NCBI RefSeq assembly: GCF_041051975.1
Contig: NZ_CP163435.1
Location: forward strand, 1,922,001-1,986,000
Reading direction: 5' to 3'
Origin: Streptomyces sp. R21
GTDB taxonomy: Bacteria; Actinomycetota; Actinomycetes; Streptomycetales; Streptomycetaceae
Length of the DNA: 64,000 bases
Shown here: piece by piece, positions 33,689-42,316 of the stretch
How the letters are laid out: each line of letters starts with the position of its first letter
How positions within the stretch are numbered: the stretch's first letter is position 1
Made by a program: the position numbers and the translations under genes
The notes under the pieces: model-generated
What the model was told of the DNA's origin: nothing
The model's database searches: none
The model's input: only the letters and a program-made list of their open reading frames with translations

Positions 33689-34915
33689 ATGGGACACCTG
33701 CGACAAGAGGCCGAGCCGAGCGAGGCCGGTCTTGATCCGAAGGGGCTCGCCCGGCTCGACGAGCACTTCGCGCACCTGGTCGACGACGGCCGGCTGCCCG
33801 GCTGTCTCGTGGCCGTCGCCCGGCACGGCCGCGTCGCCCACCTCACCACGTATGGCGAGCGCGACCGCGAGGCCCGACTCCCCGTCGAATCCGACACCTT
33901 GTGGCGGATGTACTCGATGACCAAGCCGGTGACGTCGGTCGCCGCGCTGATACTCCTCGAAGAGGGACACTTCCGTCTCGCCGACCCCGTCGCCCGCTTC
34001 CTCCCGGCCTTCGCCGATCCGCGGGTCCACGTCGGCGGGTCGGGCCGCGACACCAGGACCCGCCCGGCCTCCCAACCCCTCCTGATCCAGCACCTGTTGA
34101 CCCACACGGCGGGCCTGACCTTCGGCTTCTACCACTCCCATCCGGTCGACGCCCTCTACCGGGACGCCGGCATCGAGTCCTCGGTACGGGAGGGCACGAA
34201 CCTCGCCGAGACCTGCGACCTGTACGCCTCGCTGCCGTTGCAGTTCGAGCCGGGCACGGAGTGGAACTACTCGGTCGCGCACAATGTCCTCGGCCGCCTG
34301 ATAGAGGTGGTCTCCGGGCAGGATCTCGACGTGTTCCTCGCCGAGCGGGTCTTCCGTCCGCTCGGGATGGACGACGCCGGGTTCTGCGTCACGGACGAGC
34401 AGGCGGGCCGGCTCGCCGAGTTGTACGGCGAGACCGAAGAGGGCGGGATCGCCCCGATCGCCGGGCTGCCGCTGCACGGGCGGCCCCGTCTCCTGTCCGG
34501 GAGCGGCGGCCTGGTGGCCTCCGCGCGCGACTACCACCGCTTCATGGAGATGCTGCGCCGCCGCGGCGAACTGGACGGGACCCGGCTGCTGAGCCCCGCC
34601 ACCGTCGACCTGATGACCTCCAACCACCTCCCCGGCGGCGCCGACATCCGCACCTTCGGCAGCCCGGTCCAGCGGGTCCCCGGCAAGGCGGGCCTCGGCT
34701 TCGGCCTCGGCGTCTCCGTCGTGATCGACCCGGACATCACCCAATCCCCGTCCAGCGAGGGCACGTTCAGCTGGAGCGGTGTCGCGACCACGACGTTCTG
34801 GGTCGACCCGCGCAGGGATCTCACCGTCCAGTTCCTGACCCAGGTACGGCCGACCGGGTCGCACACGGTCGTTCCCGAACTGCGGCGGCTAGTGGCCGAG
34901 GCGATCGTGGAGTGA
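33689..34915 (+). CDS. Serine hydrolase of the class C beta-lactamase fold
   Basis: 408 residues. The catalytic S-x-x-K is visible as YSMTKPVTS (Ser76-Met-Thr-Lys79), followed by LLTHTAGLTFG and WNYSVAHNVLG (Tyr-Ser-x triad element near residue 190); FSWSGVATTTFWVDP near the C-terminus takes the KTG-box position. There is no signal peptide, so it is cytosolic; esterase or D-amino-peptidase activity is more likely than lactam resistance. ATG 33689 has GGGAGGAG upstream. Confidence 0.88.
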   Translation: MGHLRQEAEPSEAGLDPKGLARLDEHFAHLVDDGRLPGCLVAVARHGRVAHLTTYGERDREARLPVESDTLWRMYSMTKPVTSVAALILLEEGHFRLADPVARFLPAFADPRVHVGGSGRDTRTRPASQPLLIQHLLTHTAGLTFGFYHSHPVDALYRDAGIESSVREGTNLAETCDLYASLPLQFEPGTEWNYSVAHNVLGRLIEVVSGQDLDVFLAERVFRPLGMDDAGFCVTDEQAGRLAELYGETEEGGIAPIAGLPLHGRPRLLSGSGGLVASARDYHRFMEMLRRRGELDGTRLLSPATVDLMTSNHLPGGADIRTFGSPVQRVPGKAGLGFGLGVSVVIDPDITQSPSSEGTFSWSGVATTTFWVDPRRDLTVQFLTQVRPTGSHTVVPELRRLVAEAIVE

Positions 34916-34934
34916 GACCGGACGCCCCGGGCGC

Positions 34935-35831
34935 TCAGGGGCTGCGCAGCAGCGCCGTCCCGAGGTCGCTCGCCGTGTAGTGCACCTCGCGCCGGTAGCG
35001 GTGGCTGGTCACGAGTCCCGCGCCCCGCAGCACGGCAAGGTGCTGGGAGACCGCACCCGGACTCAGCCCCGTACGCGCGGCCAGCTGCGTCGTGGTGCTG
35101 GGCGAGCTGGTGTGCGCGAGGAGCCGGGCCCGGCTGCGGCCCATCAGGCGGGCGAGCCCGTCACCGGCGGGGTCGCGCCGCTCCCACAGGGGGCCGAGGG
35201 CCCGTGCGGGGTAGACGAGCGCGGGCGGCGCCGTGCCGTCACCGGCGAGGAGCCGGCACTCGGGCGCGAACACGGTGGGCGCCAGGGTGATCCCGGCGCC
35301 GTCGAGGTCCAGCACGACGTCGGCGCGGCCGGGCCCGGGGGACGGCAGGTGCGGCGAGACGAGCCGGTCGCCCTCCCAGCTCAGCGTCGGGTGCAGATGG
35401 GCGAGCACTTCCCGGATGCCGTCCTCGGCGAGCTGCCGCGTCCGATGCGCGATGTCCGCCTCCAACAGGGCCCGCATGCGCGGCCAGTGGGGCTCGACCG
35501 CCGCCCGCCACCAGGCGCGTACGGCATCGGCCGTCTCCGCGCCCACCGCCGCCCGGGCGAGTTCCTCCTCGATCTCGGACAGCGGGCAGCGCGGCGGGGG
35601 TGTCAGCGCCTCCGGTACGGCCGTACGGCGCACCAAGTCGGCCAGTGGCGCCGTACGTCGAGCGAGATCACGGCCCTCGACCAGGGGTACGGCCGTGCGG
35701 AGCCAGGGCAGATGGACGGCGTACCTGCCGGGGTCGAGGGCGGCCCGGAAAGCGGCCACGGTCTCCCCCAGCGGCGAGATCGCGAACCGGATGTTGACCA
35801 CATCGTGCACACCGAACCGCACGGTTCCCAC
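34935..35831 (-). CDS. ArsR-like winged-helix regulator
   Basis: 298 residues. The N-terminal ~215 residues are an uncharacterised ligand/dimer domain of the DUF5937 type, starting FGVHDVVNIRFAISPLGET. The C-terminal winged helix is TTTQLAARTGLSPGAVSQHL followed by LRGAGLVTSHRYRREVHY. No metal-binding cysteines are present. It is divergent from an MFS exporter gene (89 bp apart) and probably represses it. The start is taken as GTG 35831. Confidence 0.85.
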   Translation of the reverse strand: MGTVRFGVHDVVNIRFAISPLGETVAAFRAALDPGRYAVHLPWLRTAVPLVEGRDLARRTAPLADLVRRTAVPEALTPPPRCPLSEIEEELARAAVGAETADAVRAWWRAAVEPHWPRMRALLEADIAHRTRQLAEDGIREVLAHLHPTLSWEGDRLVSPHLPSPGPGRADVVLDLDGAGITLAPTVFAPECRLLAGDGTAPPALVYPARALGPLWERRDPAGDGLARLMGRSRARLLAHTSSPSTTTQLAARTGLSPGAVSQHLAVLRGAGLVTSHRYRREVHYTASDLGTALLRSP

Positions 35832-35920
35832 CGGCGCCCCCGCTCCGTCGACCCGACTGAGGATTTCGCCCAGCCTAAATCAATGGCGGCCCCGGCCCGC
35901 CGGTGGTGATGTTGCCCGCC

Positions 35921-37234
35921 ATGTCCCTCCTCTCTTCCGGCCTGTTCCGGCATGCCGACTTCCGCAGGTTCTGGGCGGCCGACACGGCGAGCCAGACCGG
36001 TGCCGCCGTCACACTCGTGGCGCTCCCGCTCATCGCCATCGGCCCGCTGGACGCCACCCCGTTCGAAGCCGGGCTGCTCGTCGTCTTCGAGTACCTGGCC
36101 TTCCTGGTGATCGGGCTGCCCGCCGGCGCCTGGGTGGACCGGATGCGCCGCCCCCGCGTGATGATCGCGGGCTCGCTGTGCCGCGCCGCCCTGCTCGGAT
36201 CGGTTCCGGTTGCGTACGGGCTCGACGTGCTGACGCTCACTCAGTTGTACGGGGTGGCCTTCGGCGTGTCCGTGTGCACGGTCTTCTTCGACGTGGCCCA
36301 CCAGAGCTATCTGCCTCAACTCGTCGACGACACCGATCTGGTGGAGGCGAACGTCAAGCTGGAGGCCTCCCGCAGCATCGCGCAGGTGGGCGGTCCCGGG
36401 GCGGGCGGAGCGCTGGTCGGGGCCCTGTCGGCGCCCGTGGCGGTCCTCGTCGACGCGGTCGGCTTCGTGGGCTCGGCGCTCTTCCTGTCCCGTATCCGCC
36501 GGGCGGAGGCAAAACCTCTGGTCCATCCGGACGCGAGCCTGCGCGCGGAGATCGGCGAGGGGCTGCGCTTCGTCTTCGGCAACCCGCTGCTGCGGGCGCT
36601 CACGCTCACCGGTGCGATCTCCAACATGTGCGGCACGATCGGCGCCTCCATGCTGCTGGTGCTGCTCAACGGTCAGCTCGGGCTGTCCCCCTTCCTCTGC
36701 GGCCTGGTGTTCACGGCGGAGGCGGCGGGCGGACTGCTCGGCAGCCTGCTCACGGTGCGGATCGCCGACCGGCTCGGCCAGGGTCCCGCGATGTGCGCGT
36801 CGGTGGTCACGAGCGGCGTGCTGTGGCTGCTGGCGCTGCCGATGTACCAGGCCGACGGACGGTTCGCGGTGGCTGTCGCGCTCCAGGGCCTGGGCTGGGT
36901 CTGCTTCATGACGTTCAAAATCAACTCGGTGTCCGTGCGGCAGCAGTTGTGCCCGAAGCCGCTGCTGGGCCGGATGACGGCCACCAACCGGTTCGTGGTG
37001 TGGGGCTCCATGCCGATCGGTGCGCTCATCGGCAGCACGCTGGGCCAGACCGTCGGCGTCCGCCAGGCCATGTGGGTCGGCGTCCTCGGCGAACTCCTCG
37101 CCGTACTCCCGGTGTTCTTCTCCCCGCTGCGCACGATGCGGCGCCTTCCGCACGCACCGCATGTCGCGGGAGGACCGGGAGGCGAGAGTCCTGCCGCGCG
37201 AGCGGGCGCGGCTACGGCTCCACCCGCAGAGTGA
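35921..37234 (+). CDS. MFS exporter (EntS/MFS_3 type)
   Basis: 437 residues with about 12 membrane helices, MFS_3 branch. FRHADFRRFWAADTASQTGA opens the protein, as in many exporters of this group; GLPAGAWVDRMRRPRVMIAG is motif A, and DLVEANVKLEASRSIAQVGGPG is the typical loop. The start is taken as ATG 35921 (MSLLSSGLFRH); in-frame starts 12-18 bp upstream are possible. Gene order with the divergent ArsR-like regulator suggests substrate-induced efflux. The 3' end overlaps the convergent gene by 23 bp. Confidence 0.9.
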   Translation: MSLLSSGLFRHADFRRFWAADTASQTGAAVTLVALPLIAIGPLDATPFEAGLLVVFEYLAFLVIGLPAGAWVDRMRRPRVMIAGSLCRAALLGSVPVAYGLDVLTLTQLYGVAFGVSVCTVFFDVAHQSYLPQLVDDTDLVEANVKLEASRSIAQVGGPGAGGALVGALSAPVAVLVDAVGFVGSALFLSRIRRAEAKPLVHPDASLRAEIGEGLRFVFGNPLLRALTLTGAISNMCGTIGASMLLVLLNGQLGLSPFLCGLVFTAEAAGGLLGSLLTVRIADRLGQGPAMCASVVTSGVLWLLALPMYQADGRFAVAVALQGLGWVCFMTFKINSVSVRQQLCPKPLLGRMTATNRFVVWGSMPIGALIGSTLGQTVGVRQAMWVGVLGELLAVLPVFFSPLRTMRRLPHAPHVAGGPGGESPAARAGAATAPPAE

Positions 37235-38366
37235 AGTCGACCCCGTCCCGCCCGAGTTCGGCCAGCCACTCCTCGGAGCGCTCCGGTGTCTCGGCGGCCC
37301 GGCTGAGGCCCGGCGGCAACGAGCCGTCGAGGATGTGGCGTACGCCGAGGGCGAGGGTGCGGGAGACACAGCGGGCCATGGCGCTCTCCTCGGCGGCTCC
37401 TTCGAGGTCGAGGAGGTAGCGGCCCGCCCAGGTCTCGCCCGAGCCGCCCTGCGCGTCGAGACAGACGGCGAGGACGACGCGGTCACGGTCCGCGTCGGTC
37501 GTCGGGTACCGCGCCGCCAGCTCCTGTGCCAGGGCCCCGATGCGCTGGGCGTCGCCCGCCTTCAGCTCCTCGAAGACGGCGTCCCAGGCGCGCAGCCAGC
37601 CGTCGAGACGGAGGGTGCCGCGGACGAACGTCTGCGGTTTCCACGTGGCCGGAAGGCCGTACTGATCGACGAAGGGCACGCTGTCACGGTTCGGATAGAC
37701 CTCGAAGGTCTCGCCGTCGATCGTATGGGGCCGGGTCGCCTCCCAGGGACGGGCCGCCGTGGTCTCCGCGCCGTCCTCGATATAGCGGGCGGGCGAGCGC
37801 AGGGCGCCCAGAACTCCGGCGGGCGCCCAGCTGAAGCGGTACTTGAACTCGTTCGGCACCGCGGGGATGCCGCCGCAGTAGGAGGTCAGGCGGTACGAGG
37901 CCGCCGACTCGGCGCCGATCGCCTCCCGGGCGCGGGCGATCAGGCCCTGCGCGAAGAGGTGGTCGATGCCCGGGTCGAGCCCGGCCTCGGTCAGCACCAC
38001 GACCCCGGCCGCCGCGGCCGCGGGCACCTGCTCCAGGACCGCGTCCGACACATAGCTGGAGCAGGCGAAGTGGGCGCCGCGCTCGACGCAGGCGGCGAGC
38101 AGCGGGGCGTGCTCGGGCGCCGGGAGCATCGACACGACGACGTCGCCGGGTGCGAGGTCGGCGGTGAGCGCCGCGAGGGTGAACGCGCGGGGCTCGGCGC
38201 GACCGGTCAGGCCCAGTGCCGCCAGGCTCTGCCCGGCGCGCTCCTCGGTGCGATGCCACAGCAGTACGCGGTCGGCGGCGTCGCACAGCGCGGCAAGACC
38301 GCTGCCCGTGGACAGTCCGGCACCGACCCAGTGGACGGTGCCGCTCGCGGAAACCAGCTCAGACAT
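37212..38366 (-). CDS. Saccharopine-dehydrogenase-family oxidoreductase (LYS9-like)
   Basis: 384 residues. The N-terminal Rossmann segment is VHWVGAGLSTGSGLAALCDAAD, and the saccharopine-reductase C-terminal region includes LTEAGLDPGIDHLFAQGLI, SYCGGIPAVPNEFKYRFSWAP and NRDSVPFVDQYGL. These match the L-glutamate-forming (fungal LYS9) enzyme, which splits saccharopine into alpha-aminoadipate semialdehyde and glutamate. The start (MSELVSASG, 38366) overlaps the preceding LYS1-like gene by 8 bp. It is the last gene of a five-gene operon starting at the GTP cyclohydrolase II paralogue. Confidence 0.87.
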   Translation of the reverse strand: MSELVSASGTVHWVGAGLSTGSGLAALCDAADRVLLWHRTEERAGQSLAALGLTGRAEPRAFTLAALTADLAPGDVVVSMLPAPEHAPLLAACVERGAHFACSSYVSDAVLEQVPAAAAAGVVVLTEAGLDPGIDHLFAQGLIARAREAIGAESAASYRLTSYCGGIPAVPNEFKYRFSWAPAGVLGALRSPARYIEDGAETTAARPWEATRPHTIDGETFEVYPNRDSVPFVDQYGLPATWKPQTFVRGTLRLDGWLRAWDAVFEELKAGDAQRIGALAQELAARYPTTDADRDRVVLAVCLDAQGGSGETWAGRYLLDLEGAAEESAMARCVSRTLALGVRHILDGSLPPGLSRAAETPERSEEWLAELGRDGVDFTLRVEP

Positions 38367-39414
38367 TGCGGAACTCCGAGTCTGTGATGCCGCGTTCACG
38401 GCAGGCCTGATGGAACCGTTCCAGGCAGCGCCCCCACGGCCCGCCGTGCCCGAAGTCCAGGAGCGGGGGCAGCAGAGCCGCCGAGAAATCGGTGCTCGCC
38501 TCGCGAGGCAGCAGCGACGGCAGGTTGTCGATGGCGATGAGATCCAGCGGGGGCCGCTCGCGCAGGCGGCGCACGGGCTGCTCCCAGTCGGTGGTGGTGT
38601 CGTAGACCGGCAGGACGTTCATGGGTGAGCCGACATCGACGGTGACGTCCGAGAGCATCCTGAGCCGACGGCCCGGTTCGTCGAGATCCTTGTCCGTCAG
38701 GAAGGGCGGGATCGGCCGCGTGGTGAGCACGGTGTTGACCACCAACTCGTGGTCCAGCAGGGCCTTTCGGTCCAGGTCCCGGGTCTCGGCGAGGTCCCAG
38801 CAGGTGGGCTCGATCCCGGCCTCGCCGAGGGCGACCCGCGCACCCCGGCCGCTGCGGCCCAGGGCGCCGATCACCAGTGCGCTCAACTCCCCCTCGGACG
38901 CCCGGAGTTCTGCCTCCAGTTGCGGCTTCGACGTCGGTTCCAGCGGCGTACGCAGCGCGCCCCGCGCGTGGAGGACGGCCAGCGCCGCCCCCAGGTACCC
39001 GGCCCAGTAGCCGAAGGCGGCGAGCCGGCGCCCGTCGTCGTCCACCAGGTACTCCAGGTCGAGCAGCGCCCCGCCGCCGGAGACGAAGCGGCGCAGCAGC
39101 CCGGCCGCTCCCGGCTGACCCTTGTAGGCGTGCCCGAAGAAGACGTGCCGGTGCACCAACTCGCTCGGCTCGTCCGGGAGTTCCTTCAGGCCTACGACGA
39201 CCGCGTCGGGCGGCGCCGAGACCCAGGAGCCAGCCTCGGCACCCCGGCAGCCGGCCTCCTCGTACGCCTCGATCGGGAAGATCCGCTGCGGCGAGCGCTC
39301 GACGGTCAGGGTCACGCCGCTCTCGACGAGCCGCCGGGCGTCCGACGGTACGACCGGGGTACGCCGCTCGGTCGTACGGGTCTCGTGGCGCAGCCACAAG
39401 TGGAGCTGGGTCAT
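38359..39414 (-). CDS. Saccharopine dehydrogenase, L-lysine type (LYS1-like)
   Basis: 351 residues, very similar in layout to fungal LYS1, which joins lysine and 2-oxoglutarate into saccharopine (or the reverse) with NAD. The N-terminus LWLRHETRTTERRTPVVP, VGLKELPDEP with the catalytic Lys77, VFFGHAYKGQ with His95, DLEYLVDDDGRRLAAFGYWAG, and IDNLPSLLPREAS near the end all correspond. ATG overlaps the stop of the FAD oxidase gene (ATGA). With the LYS9-like gene downstream a lysine to aminoadipate-semialdehyde route is encoded, unusual in an organism that makes lysine by diaminopimelate. Confidence 0.92.
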   Translation of the reverse strand: MTQLHLWLRHETRTTERRTPVVPSDARRLVESGVTLTVERSPQRIFPIEAYEEAGCRGAEAGSWVSAPPDAVVVGLKELPDEPSELVHRHVFFGHAYKGQPGAAGLLRRFVSGGGALLDLEYLVDDDGRRLAAFGYWAGYLGAALAVLHARGALRTPLEPTSKPQLEAELRASEGELSALVIGALGRSGRGARVALGEAGIEPTCWDLAETRDLDRKALLDHELVVNTVLTTRPIPPFLTDKDLDEPGRRLRMLSDVTVDVGSPMNVLPVYDTTTDWEQPVRRLRERPPLDLIAIDNLPSLLPREASTDFSAALLPPLLDFGHGGPWGRCLERFHQACRERGITDSEFRNV

Positions 39415-40556
39415 ACGCAGTTGACCTCCGGGCGCAGGGCGTCGGCGGCGAAGCGCTCGACGCTCAGGGGGCTGATGTCGACGAAGGGTGAGCGGCCCAG
39501 GTACAGGTCCCGGACGACCTCGCCCACGGCCGGTCCCTGGAGGAATCCATGGCCCGAGAACCCGGTGGCGTACAGGAAGCGCGAGCAGGAACTCGCCTCG
39601 CCGATCAGGGCGTTGTGGTCCGGCGTGATCTCGTAGAGGCCCGCCCAGCCGCCCGTGCGGCGCAGGTCGAGGAGGGCGGGGGCGCGCCGCTCCATGGCCT
39701 CGGCCAGCCGCGGGATCCAGCGGTCGTGCGTCTCGGTGGAGAAACCGGGGCTCTCGTCGGGGTCGGACATGCCGACGAGGAGGCCGGGGCCCTCGGTGTG
39801 GAAGTAGAGGCTGCTGGTGAAGTCGATGGTCATGGGGAGGTCCGGCGGCAGACCCGGGACGGGTTCGGTGACGGCGATCTGGCGGCGCAGCGGCGACACC
39901 GGGAGGTCCACGCCCACCATCGCGCCGACGGCCCGCGACCAGGCACCGGCCGCGCAGACGACGGTGTCGGTGGCGATCCGGCCCTGCCGGGTGACCACCG
40001 CCGTGATGTCGTCGCCGTGCCGCTCGATGCCGGTGACCTCACAGTGCCGCAGCACGGTCGCACCATGGCGGCGGGCCCCGGCCGCGTAGCCGTGCACGAC
40101 GGACTCCGGGGTGCAGTGCCCGTCGTCCGGGGAGAACGCCGCGGCCAGCAGCCCGTCGGTGCTGATCAGCGGCGACAGTCGGCGCGCCTCGGCCGGGTCG
40201 ATCACGCGGCTGGGCACGCCGAGCGCGTTCTGCAGCCGTACACCGGCCTCGAACGCGGCGACCTCCTGCGGCGTGGAGAGCAGGAAGAGGTAGCCGACCC
40301 GGTGCAGTCCGATGTCGTGGCCCGGCTCGTCACCGAAACGGGCGAACGCCTCCAGGCTGCGGGCGCCGAGCTGGATGTTGAGCTCGTCGGAGAACTGCGC
40401 CCGGACGCCGCCCGCGGCCCGCGAGGTCGACCCGGCGGCGAGTTCGTCGCGCTCCACGAGCACCACGTCGGGCACGCCCGCGCGGGCCAGGTGGTAGGCG
40501 ATGCTCGTGCCCATGACGCCGCCGCCGATGACGACGACGCCGGCGCGGCTGATCAC
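39411..40556 (-). CDS. FAD-dependent amino-acid (DAO-family) oxidase
   Basis: 381 residues. The dinucleotide fold GVVVIGGGVMGTSIAYHL is at residues 5-22, TSRAAGGVRAQFSDELN follows, and the C-terminal block GGWAGLYEITPDHNALIG plus GFSGHGFLQGPAVG is typical of sarcosine, glycine or proline-type oxidases. GTG 40556 overlaps the ornithine-cyclodeaminase-like stop (GTGA). Together with that gene it could oxidise an amine to an imine that is then reduced, for example to a pipecolate- or proline-like ring; this is inference. The substrate is not readable from sequence. Confidence 0.87.
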   Translation of the reverse strand: MISRAGVVVIGGGVMGTSIAYHLARAGVPDVVLVERDELAAGSTSRAAGGVRAQFSDELNIQLGARSLEAFARFGDEPGHDIGLHRVGYLFLLSTPQEVAAFEAGVRLQNALGVPSRVIDPAEARRLSPLISTDGLLAAAFSPDDGHCTPESVVHGYAAGARRHGATVLRHCEVTGIERHGDDITAVVTRQGRIATDTVVCAAGAWSRAVGAMVGVDLPVSPLRRQIAVTEPVPGLPPDLPMTIDFTSSLYFHTEGPGLLVGMSDPDESPGFSTETHDRWIPRLAEAMERRAPALLDLRRTGGWAGLYEITPDHNALIGEASSCSRFLYATGFSGHGFLQGPAVGEVVRDLYLGRSPFVDISPLSVERFAADALRPEVNCV

Positions 40557-41542
40557 CGGTGGGCCTCCCCTCGCCGGGCGGCGTCGATCACGGCCCAGGC
40601 CGCCGCGGCGTCCTGGATGCCGAGCCCGACACTGTTGTAGAAGACGATGTCGTCGGGGCTCGTCCGCGCGGTCCGCCGGCCGGTGAGCACACCGCCGAGC
40701 GGGATCAGCTGCTCCGGGCTGAGCAGCCCCTGCCGCAGCGCGTCCACGACGGGCCCGGCGTGCTCCGCAGCGGTCCCCGGATCGTCCACGACGACGGCCG
40801 CGGCCCGCCGTACGACCTCGGCGTCGACCTCGCTGCGGGTCGGTTCGAAGGAGCCGACGCTGACGACCGTGCAGCCCGGCGCCAGCCACTCGCCCCGTAC
40901 GACGGGTGTGCTGCTGAGGGTGCAGGCGGCGACCATCGGCAGCCCGGCCACCGCTTCCTCGGCGGAGTCGACGGCCTTGGTGGCGATGCCGAGTTCGGCC
41001 GCCAGCCGCTGGGCCGCCAGGGCGCGGCGCCCGGCGTGCGGGCTCCACACGCGCACGGATCGCAGCTCCCGTACGCGGGCCACGGCCCGCGCGTGGGCCA
41101 GCGCCTGCGTGCCGGAGCCGAGCAGCCCCAGCTCCGTGCTGTCGGCGGTGGCCAGCGCGTCGAAGGCGACGGCGCTCGCCGCGGCGGTGCGCAGCGTCGT
41201 CACCGCCGTACCGTCCATGACGGCGGCGAGCTGCCCGGTGACCGGATCGAGCGCGGTGATCACCGCGTGGATGGTCGGCAGCCCCGCCGCCGCGTTGCCC
41301 GGGTTGACGCTGCCGAACTTGGCGACGGCCCCGGTGTCCGCGGAGAGCCGCGAGACGTAGGAGAAGAAGACGCTGTCGTCGAAGCGGCTGGGATGCATGA
41401 TCTTCCCGGGCAGCTCCGCGGTGCCGTCACCGAGCGCGGTGAACGCCGCGCGCTGCGAGGCGATCGCCGCGTCGGTGGTCAGCAGCTCCTGGACCTGTTC
41501 GCTGGAGAGATACAGCGGACCGATGTCGTCTTCTTGGCTCAT
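40553..41542 (-). CDS. Ornithine cyclodeaminase / mu-crystallin family enzyme
   Basis: 329 residues. AVAKFGSVNPGNAAAGLPTIH, DGTAVTTLRTAAASAVA and the NAD(P)-binding LGLLGSGTQALAHARAV are family hallmarks. Members are cyclodeaminases, imine reductases (pyrroline/piperideine-carboxylate) or amino-acid dehydrogenases; the sequence does not decide. The ATG is 4 bp after the GTP cyclohydrolase paralogue stop and the stop overlaps the FAD oxidase start, so all belong to one operon. A piperideine-2-carboxylate reductase role making pipecolate from the neighbouring lysine genes is a reasonable guess. Confidence 0.88.
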   Translation of the reverse strand: MSQEDDIGPLYLSSEQVQELLTTDAAIASQRAAFTALGDGTAELPGKIMHPSRFDDSVFFSYVSRLSADTGAVAKFGSVNPGNAAAGLPTIHAVITALDPVTGQLAAVMDGTAVTTLRTAAASAVAFDALATADSTELGLLGSGTQALAHARAVARVRELRSVRVWSPHAGRRALAAQRLAAELGIATKAVDSAEEAVAGLPMVAACTLSSTPVVRGEWLAPGCTVVSVGSFEPTRSEVDAEVVRRAAAVVVDDPGTAAEHAGPVVDALRQGLLSPEQLIPLGGVLTGRRTARTSPDDIVFYNSVGLGIQDAAAAWAVIDAARRGEAHR

Positions 41543-41546
41543 GCCC

Positions 41547-42278
41547 TCAGTGATAGCCGTCTTCGCCGATCCGCAAAAGATCGCCTCCGTCCAGGTGGCC
41601 GCCGTCCAGACGGGTCCTGTCGAGGAGGGCCCCGTCGAGGTGCGGGAGGTAGTGGTCGAGGCGCTCCCGCTTGGTCAGCAGGTAGGTGAGGTTCTCCTCG
41701 CACGGCGGTATCAGCAGCGGAACCTGTTCGGCGACCTTGATGCCGCCCTGCAACAGCGCCTCGCGCTTGCGCGGGTTGTTGGACAGCAGCCGCACCGACC
41801 GTACGCCGAGATCGTGCAGGATCTCCGCCGCCACCCGGTAGTCGCGGGCGTCCACCGGGAGGCCCTGGGCGAGGTTCGCCTCGACGGTGTCGAGGCCCTC
41901 CGCCTGGAGCTTCATCGCGCGGAGCTTGGCGAGCAGGCCGATGCCGCGGCCCTCGTGGCCGCGGAGATAGATGAGAATTCCGCGCCCCTCGGCCGCGATC
42001 TCCCGCAGCGCGGTGGAGAGTTGGGGCCCGCACTCGCAGTGCATGGACCCGAAGGAGTCTCCGGTCAGGCATTCCGAATGCAGCCGGGTAAGCACGTCCG
42101 ACTCCCCCAGGGTGTCCACGTCCCCGTACACCAGGGCCACTTGCTCCTCTCCACGGTCGTGGTCGAGGTAGCCGACGGCCTGAAAATCGCCGTACACGGT
42201 GGGCAAAGGGGCAATCACGACTCGTTCGACACCCGAGAGCTGAGCGGTCCCGCCGAGTACGCCATAGTTTTCTGTCAT
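41547..42278 (-). CDS. ribA: GTP cyclohydrolase II paralogue (FAPy-forming type)
   Basis: 243 residues, RibA fold. Zinc ligands Cys70 (LHSECLTGD), Cys81 and Cys83 (MHCECG) are present, as are the phosphate loop RGHEGRGIGLLAKLR and the catalytic VDARDY (Asp143, Arg145). At the position of E. coli Tyr105 (KIRAYALQ) this protein has Met122 (KLRAMKLQ). In one S. coelicolor paralogue this Tyr-to-Met change was reported to stop the reaction at 2-amino-5-formylamino-6-ribosylaminopyrimidinone phosphate (FAPy), without deformylation. So it is probably not the riboflavin enzyme. ATG 42278 has AGGAA upstream. It is divergent from a creatininase-family amidohydrolase (38 bp apart), a natural partner to remove formate. 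Confidence 0.9.
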   Translation of the reverse strand: MTENYGVLGGTAQLSGVERVVIAPLPTVYGDFQAVGYLDHDRGEEQVALVYGDVDTLGESDVLTRLHSECLTGDSFGSMHCECGPQLSTALREIAAEGRGILIYLRGHEGRGIGLLAKLRAMKLQAEGLDTVEANLAQGLPVDARDYRVAAEILHDLGVRSVRLLSNNPRKREALLQGGIKVAEQVPLLIPPCEENLTYLLTKRERLDHYLPHLDGALLDRTRLDGGHLDGGDLLRIGEDGYH

Positions 42279-42316
42279 GATCTGGTTCCTAAGCAGAGTC
42301 GAAAGGCCGTGAAAAC

